Below, one piece after another: positions 59,403-64,000 of a stretch of 64,000 bases of DNA. The stretch is from positions 59,279 to 123,278 of the forward strand of contig NZ_PPQD01000005.1 of the NCBI RefSeq assembly GCF_002901825.1. Direction: 5' to 3'. The notes under the pieces were generated by a model, which was not told the origin of the DNA, searched no databases, and worked only from the letters and a program-made list of their open reading frames with translations. Numbering within the stretch: position 1 is the first letter of the stretch; every line of letters starts with the position of its first letter. The stretch is from Mammaliicoccus sciuri (lineage in GTDB: Bacteria; Bacillota; Bacilli; Staphylococcales; Staphylococcaceae). The position numbers and the translations under genes were made by a program.

Positions 59403-60530
59403 TTATTGATTCATTCTAAATTCGTTTGCTTTAAAGTCAACATCTTTATAGTACATATCTTTTACGAGTAGATTTGGACCTAAACATCTCACTTTAGGAC
59501 AGTGACAGTTAAGTGATTTTGCTAAAGATGAATTCATCCATGTTTGATAAACATCTTCAAGTTTATCTTGTTTAATATTTGCGATAGATCCCGTTTCATC
59601 GCCGAAGTCTGTAACAATCACATCTCCAGAAAATACATTAACATTTAATCTGCTTCTTCCATCTGGGTCATTTCTTAAACTTACATTTTTAGATGATTTT
59701 AATCTAGATAATAAGTTCTGGTCAGATTCATTCATGAAACAAGGGTAAAAAGGTAACGTACCAAATAACATCCATGTATCTTCATCTCTAAAGTCTAAAA
59801 TCTCATGAATAGTATCTTTCATTTCATTTAAACTCATAATATTTAACTGACTCGCAAAGTCAGAAGGGTACATAGGATGTATTTCATGGCGACTACATTT
59901 CATATCATGAACAATTTCATTATGGATTTTTTGTAAATAAGGTTTAGTACTTTTATTTAACATCGTTTCAGCAGATACAAACATACCTTGTTCTGATAGA
60001 GTGGCAGAGTTTTGAATCATTTGATCGTATAGTCGATATCTTGCTTTTAAAGGTGGTTTCTTGTCCATCACATGGAAACCAACTTCACTGAATTCATCGA
60101 TTGTTCCCCAGTTGTGTGAAATATGCATAACATCAATATACTCAGCAATTTCTAAATAACGATCAAGTGGTAGCGTTAAATTAGAATTCATTTGCGTGTA
60201 AATGCCTCTTTTGTGTGCATATTTTAATAAAGGAACGACTGTTTCTCGAATTGATTTTTTACTGAACATTGGTTCTCCACCAGTAATCGAGATTGTTTTT
60301 AAGTGAGGTACTTCATCAAGTCTCTTTAAAATTAAATCCATCGGTAACGTGTCAGGGTCTCGTAATTGCAACGTATAACCTACTGCACAATGTGCACAAC
60401 GCATGTTACAGAGTGTAGTAGTTGTAAATTCTATATTACTCAGTTGTAATGAACCATGTTCATCTATATCGTTATAGGCTTCCCACGGGTCGTTTTTTAT
60501 TGAAATAGGACTTTTCAAGTCGTATATCAT
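59403..60530 (-). CDS. yfkAB: Radical SAM protein YfkAB
   Basis: A 375-aa radical SAM protein. The 4Fe-4S cluster Cys41, Cys45, Cys48 (CNMRCAHC), SAM motif SITGGEPMFS, and a Cys-rich C-terminal tail (LNCHCPKVRCLGPN) that may bind an auxiliary cluster. In B. subtilis this is split or frameshift-joined as yfkA/yfkB; here it is one intact frame. Substrate unknown. Confidence 0.92.
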   Translation of the reverse strand: MIYDLKSPISIKNDPWEAYNDIDEHGSLQLSNIEFTTTTLCNMRCAHCAVGYTLQLRDPDTLPMDLILKRLDEVPHLKTISITGGEPMFSKKSIRETVVPLLKYAHKRGIYTQMNSNLTLPLDRYLEIAEYIDVMHISHNWGTIDEFSEVGFHVMDKKPPLKARYRLYDQMIQNSATLSEQGMFVSAETMLNKSTKPYLQKIHNEIVHDMKCSRHEIHPMYPSDFASQLNIMSLNEMKDTIHEILDFRDEDTWMLFGTLPFYPCFMNESDQNLLSRLKSSKNVSLRNDPDGRSRLNVNVFSGDVIVTDFGDETGSIANIKQDKLEDVYQTWMNSSLAKSLNCHCPKVRCLGPNLLVKDMYYKDVDFKANEFRMNQ

Positions 60531-60666
60531 GATATATCCTTCTTTCTGATTTTTTTCCTATCTATGAGCGTAACACTTGTTATCAAATTTTCCAATACTG
60601 ATTTATGATTGTTTTTATACTTGTTATCATTCATAATAATATTATTAAAAATAAAGGAGTATTCAA

Positions 60667-60828
60667 ATGAGTAAAAAAACATCACTTAATGAAATCAAAC
60701 AAAGGTTATCAGACTTTTTAGATGAAATGGAAGCAATGAACCCTGAAGATATGGAAGTATCTGATGTAGATGAATGGATTGCTTTGCTTGATGAACTTGA
60801 GAAAAAAGTTCAAGCTATGCATGATTAA
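60667..60828 (+). CDS. SE1561 family small protein (53 aa)
   Basis: ATG 60667 follows AAAGGAG. The product starts MSKKTSLNEIKQRLSDFLDE, is helical, acidic and soluble, and ends KKVQAMHD. It matches my recollection of the staphylococcal SE1561 family of unknown function. It lies 12 bp before the second uracil methyltransferase and is probably cotranscribed. Confidence 0.8.
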   Translation: MSKKTSLNEIKQRLSDFLDEMEAMNPEDMEVSDVDEWIALLDELEKKVQAMHD

Positions 60829-60840
60829 TGGTGGCCATAC

Positions 60841-62202
60841 ATGAATGTTTCAGTAAAAGTAGGACAGAAGTTTCCTTTAACGATCAAACGATTAGGTATT
60901 AATGGTGAAGGTATTGGCTATTATAAGAAGAAGATAACATTTGTAGAAGGTTTATTGCCGGGAGAAGTTGGACTTGTCCAAGTAGTAAAGGCGAAACCAA
61001 ATTTTATCGAAGCGAAAGTAGTCAAAATCCGTGAACGTAGTAAAGAAAGGGTTAAACCTAAATGTAAAGTTTATGATATTTGTGGTGGATGCCAACTGCA
61101 ACATTTAAATTATGATGCGCAACTTTTATTCAAATCACAAATTGTAAAAGATGCGTTAACTAAATATGCAAAAAATATCCCAACAAAAATTGTAAAACCT
61201 ACAATCGGTATGGATAATCCTTGGGGATACCGTAATAAAAATCAATTTCCTGTTCAGAAGAAAGGAAATCAACTCATTGCAGGCCTTTATGAAAAAGATA
61301 GTCATCAATTAATCGATATTAAAAAATGTCCAGTTCAAGATAAACGTACGATTCAAGTTACGAATGAATTGAGAAATATTTTGATGAATTTACAAGTTAA
61401 AGTATGTAGAAATCCAAATAAAGAACAAGGGCTAAGATATATTGTTACGAGAGTGGCAAAGCATAGTCAACAAATACAAGTTACGTTAGTTTGTACGGAC
61501 GATCAATTGAAATATAATCAGTCTCTTATTGATCAAATCATGAATTTGTCTTTCGTGGAAAGTTTATCCATCAATATTAATAAAGAGAAGACATCACGAG
61601 TACTTGGAAATCAAACGATTCATGTAAGTGGTAAACAACAAATTACAGAAACGCTTGGTCAATACTATTATGATTTATCGCCAGATTCATTTTTTCAATT
61701 AAATCCAGAACAAGCTACAAAAATGTACGGTGAAATTGAAACTCAGGCGAATTTAACAGGTAATGAATCAGTTGTAGATGCATTTTGTGGAACAGGTACA
61801 ATTGGTATTTGGATTTCTCAAAATGCGAAAGAAGTGAGAGGTATGGATATTATTAAAGAAGGTATTGATGACGCTAAGAAAAATGCTGAACTCAATAATC
61901 GTCATAATGTACACTATGAAGTTGGTGATGCATATAAAGTTATGGATAAATGGATTAAAGAAGGCTTTAAACCAGACGTGATAACAGTTGATCCGCCAAG
62001 AACTGGATTAGGTATTAAAGCTGTTGAACTTATCAAATCCGTTCATCCAAAAACATTTGTGTATACAAGTTGTAATCCATCAACTTTAGCTAAAGATTTA
62101 GCACACTTATCTAAAAAATATAAAGTCGTAAGCATGCAACCTATTGATATGTTTCCACAAACAGCACAAGTAGAAGTCGTAGCAAAATTAGTTGCAAAAT
62201 AA
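60841..62202 (+). CDS. rlmD: 23S rRNA m5U methyltransferase (RlmD/RlmCD family), copy 2
   Basis: A 453-aa TrmA-family enzyme with TRAM domain (about 1-63), Fe-S cysteines Cys75, Cys81, Cys84 and one in DIKKCPVQD, SAM site DAFCGTGTIGIW and catalytic SCNPSTLAKDL. It has the same domain order as copy 1 at 41164 with Cys in identical positions, so an old duplication. Division of labour between U747 and U1939 (E. coli numbering), or tRNA U54, cannot be read from sequence. Confidence 0.92.
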   Translation: MNVSVKVGQKFPLTIKRLGINGEGIGYYKKKITFVEGLLPGEVGLVQVVKAKPNFIEAKVVKIRERSKERVKPKCKVYDICGGCQLQHLNYDAQLLFKSQIVKDALTKYAKNIPTKIVKPTIGMDNPWGYRNKNQFPVQKKGNQLIAGLYEKDSHQLIDIKKCPVQDKRTIQVTNELRNILMNLQVKVCRNPNKEQGLRYIVTRVAKHSQQIQVTLVCTDDQLKYNQSLIDQIMNLSFVESLSININKEKTSRVLGNQTIHVSGKQQITETLGQYYYDLSPDSFFQLNPEQATKMYGEIETQANLTGNESVVDAFCGTGTIGIWISQNAKEVRGMDIIKEGIDDAKKNAELNNRHNVHYEVGDAYKVMDKWIKEGFKPDVITVDPPRTGLGIKAVELIKSVHPKTFVYTSCNPSTLAKDLAHLSKKYKVVSMQPIDMFPQTAQVEVVAKLVAK

Positions 62203-62267
62203 GTTTAAAACCTTTCAAAAGTGGTATATAAATATTAGACATACTATGAAAGGAAGAGATTGATATT

Positions 62268-62783
62268 ATGAGTAAAAAAGTAGCAGCAGTTGTAACAGAT
62301 TTATTCGAGGACGTTGAATTAACAAGTCCACAAAAAGCATTAACTGATGCTGGACATGAAGTTGTTATTATTGGTGAAGAAAAAGGAAAAGAAATCACTG
62401 GTAAAAAAGGCGAAAAAGTTATAGTAGAAGTTGGTATTGATGAAGCAAATGCTGCAGATTATGATGCAGTCTTAATTCCTGGCGGATTTTCACCAGATTT
62501 ATTACGTGGGGATGAACAAGGACGTTTTGGCGAATTTGTTAAACATTTCGTACAAAATGAAAAACCTTCATTTGCAATTTGCCACGGACCTCAATTATTA
62601 ATTGATACAGATTTATTAAATGGCAGAACTGTTACTAGTTTCTTGTCAGTTAGAAAAGACTTACAAAATGCAGGTGCAAAAGTCGTTGACGAATCTGTAG
62701 TCGTTGACAATGGCATCGTCACAAGTCGAACTCCAGACGACTTAGAAGACTTTAACCGTGAATCACTTGCATTGCTTCAATAG
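62268..62783 (+). CDS. DJ-1/PfpI family protein
   Basis: A 171-aa DJ-1/PfpI protein with nucleophile elbow AICHGPQLL (Cys105, His106) and acidic partner Glu18-type residue in FEDVELTSP. It corresponds to S. aureus SAV1875, whose Cys105 is oxidation-sensitive by recollection. Likely role: glyoxalase, deglycase or redox protection, unsettled for the family. AGGAAGAGAT precedes the ATG. Confidence 0.93.
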   Translation: MSKKVAAVVTDLFEDVELTSPQKALTDAGHEVVIIGEEKGKEITGKKGEKVIVEVGIDEANAADYDAVLIPGGFSPDLLRGDEQGRFGEFVKHFVQNEKPSFAICHGPQLLIDTDLLNGRTVTSFLSVRKDLQNAGAKVVDESVVVDNGIVTSRTPDDLEDFNRESLALLQ

Positions 62784-62796
62784 ATGCTTTGATTAG

Positions 62797-62827
62797 CCAC
62801 TCACTTTTATAGTGAGTGGTTTTTTTG
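62797..62827 (+). terminator. Terminator after DJ-1 gene
   Basis: CCACTCACT (62797-62805) and AGTGAGTGG (62811-62819), then T8. Confidence 0.9.
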
Positions 62828-62874
62828 TGCAGGCTATTATATAATTTTTTTATAATATATAAGGAGCGTGGTTT

Positions 62875-63759
62875 ATGGAAAGTAAGTATGATACAAAGTA
62901 TTTTCAATCATTAATAGGGCGCGCTGAATTAACCGAAAATATTTTGAAATCAATTCAAAATAAATCAAGTGGGAACGATGGTGAAAATTATTTTAATGCT
63001 ATTTTAAATTGTGATACGGATATCGTATATATGAACGACTTTCAATTTACATTCAACAGTCAAGTTCAAATAGATGCAATCGTCATCGATGATCATGCAA
63101 TATATTTGTTCGAGATAAAAAATTATAAAGGCATTTATTATTTGGAAGACACGCTATTAAAAAATAATTTTGGAAGTTCATTTACCTCACCGTTCATACA
63201 AATGGAAAGAGCTAGAAATGAATTTAATAAACTATGTCGCTATTTAGAAATTGATAAACCCGTTGTTTCAAAATTAGTCTTTACAAATCCTTACTTTAAC
63301 TTCAAAAATAAAAACCTCTTAAAAGATCAAGTTATCTTACCCTCAGAATTAGGCTCATTTACCCAACTTTTTAAAAATCAAAATCAATCAGAAAATATCA
63401 GAATTAAACAGAAACTATTAACAGTAAGAAATTCATTTGATGCGCAATACAGTAAAGGTGTGACAATACCGTTTGAACAAATCAAACCAGGTATCAAATG
63501 TCCTAGATGTAATCGCATGTTCACAGTAAAAATTGAACAAGACAAACAGAAATGTACGTGCCAATATTGTGAGTCCGAAATGGATAAAAAGTATGTTTAT
63601 GAATATAATTTGCAAGAACTGTATTATTTAAAGCAAGAGCCATTCACAATCACCGAAGCAGTATGGTGGTTAGGAGGGAATAGTAAAACTATTAGACGAA
63701 TTTGTGATAAATGTTTCTTAAGTAAAGGTGCAAGAAATAAAAAATACTTTTTAAAGTAA
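62875..63759 (+). CDS. NERD domain protein with C-terminal zinc ribbon
   Basis: A 294-aa protein. The NERD (nuclease-related) domain covers about 33-160: GENYF, QIDAIVID (Asp67) and LFEIKNYKG (Glu80, Lys82) reproduce the D-ExK restriction-endonuclease-like core. A zinc ribbon follows with Cys209, Cys212, Cys229 and Cys232, then a helical tail (ITEAVWWLGGNSKTIRRICDKC) that resembles an HTH. AAGGAGCG precedes the ATG. Activity and role are unknown. A 40-bp repeat array starts 25 bp after its stop. Confidence 0.85.
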   Translation: MESKYDTKYFQSLIGRAELTENILKSIQNKSSGNDGENYFNAILNCDTDIVYMNDFQFTFNSQVQIDAIVIDDHAIYLFEIKNYKGIYYLEDTLLKNNFGSSFTSPFIQMERARNEFNKLCRYLEIDKPVVSKLVFTNPYFNFKNKNLLKDQVILPSELGSFTQLFKNQNQSENIRIKQKLLTVRNSFDAQYSKGVTIPFEQIKPGIKCPRCNRMFTVKIEQDKQKCTCQYCESEMDKKYVYEYNLQELYYLKQEPFTITEAVWWLGGNSKTIRRICDKCFLSKGARNKKYFLK

Positions 63760-63783
63760 TAATATGAATTTTGATGTACGGTA

Positions 63784-64000
63784 TTAAGGGACAGAATTCT
63801 GAGAAATGTCCGTAAGGGGTGCTGTTAGGGACAGAATTCTGAGAAATGTCTGTAAGGGGCGTCGTTAGGGACAGAATTCTGAGAAATGTCCGTAAGAGGT
63901 GCTGTAAGGGACAGAATTCTGAGAAATGTCTCTAAGAGGTGCTGTAAGGGACAGAATTCTGAGAAATGTCTGTAAGGGGCGTCGTTAGGGACAGAATTCT
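63784..64000. repeat. Six-copy 40-bp GGGACA-GAATTC hairpin repeat array, continuing past the window
   Basis: GGGACAGAATTCTGAGAAAT starts at 63788, 63828, 63868, 63908, 63948 and 63988 (last one cut by the window). Each copy pairs GGACA with TGTCC (or TGTCT, keeping a G-U pair) around a 13-nt loop with GAATTC. Linkers come in two main types, AAGGGGTGCTGTT/AAGAGGTGCTGTA and AAGGGGCGTCGTT. The same unit occurs twice at 38.38 kb. Confidence 0.92.

Noticed and set aside
59403..60530. Frameshift in yfkAB
   Set aside because: Some species have split yfkA and yfkB, but here one intact frame covers both cluster motifs and the C-terminal Cys-rich part.
63784..64000. Possible CRISPR array or phage origin iterons
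   Set aside because: Short linkers fall into two repeating types rather than unique spacers; no cas or replication gene is adjacent.

Overview
This is a low-GC (AT-rich by eye) Firmicutes chromosome segment from the Staphylococcaceae. The indicators are the vraU-vraT-vraS-vraR operon beside map, camS behind pcrB-pcrA-ligA, a reductase-less nitric oxide synthase with prephenate dehydratase, murT-gatD, a DUF1128 gene beside an M29 aminopeptidase, and a DJ-1 protein with Cys105. From memory the gene order closely follows the Staphylococcus aureus block that runs from the agr-adjacent nitrilase through ppaC, nos, pncB-nadE, purB, ligA, gatCAB, dinB, ftnA and vraSR. Differences from S. aureus suggest another species, perhaps one of the former S. 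sciuri group (Mammaliicoccus). These are a complete his operon placed between nos and pncB, a HerA-like ATPase between gatB and dgkB, two tandem putP genes and unfamiliar hairpin repeat arrays. The genus call is an inference. No prophage, IS element, tRNA, rRNA or CRISPR array was seen.

Layout. 1-10.5 kb: partial nitrilase, FetAB-type ABC exporter, aldehyde dehydrogenase, Gfo/Idh/MocA oxidoreductase plus a small membrane protein, GNAT, Mn-dependent pyrophosphatase, isochorismatase-like hydrolase, an unusual parallel beta-helix protein with a DUF1801 gene, and nos-pheA. 10.5-17.5 kb: hisZGDCBHAF-IE, tightly packed on the minus strand behind one clear sigma-A promoter. 17.7-25 kb: MFS transporter, NAD salvage genes pncB-nadE, UPF0316 and NETI small proteins, purB, a YerC-type regulator and a VanY/LdcB-like lipoprotein peptidase. 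25-31.2 kb: pcrB-pcrA-ligA-camS. 31.6-35 kb: two putP genes. 35.1-38.3 kb: gatCAB. 38.6-45.9 kb: HerA-like ATPase, dgkB, an rRNA uracil methyltransferase, a lipoprotein sugar dehydrogenase, a DUF3267 metalloprotease-like protein and dinB. 45.9-51.3 kb: exonuclease, ferritin, murT-gatD, an aromatic acid exporter-like protein and map. 51.4-54.2 kb: the vra cell-wall stress operon. 54.3-63.8 kb: carbonic anhydrase, YihY, YtxH, PH-domain protein, DUF1128, aminopeptidase, thioesterase, YfkAB radical SAM protein, a second uracil methyltransferase, DJ-1 and a NERD-domain protein.

Most genes are housekeeping and intact. The least explained material is intergenic. Three families of hairpin-forming tandem repeats, all phased at about 40-41 bp, lie at 24.8 kb, 31.2-31.55 kb, and 38.4 plus 63.8 kb. 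In the 31 kb array the 16-nt loop is conserved while the stems change but stay complementary, which implies selection for structure. The 40-bp family occurs at two places 25 kb apart and runs off the end of the window. These arrays are the best candidates for something undescribed.
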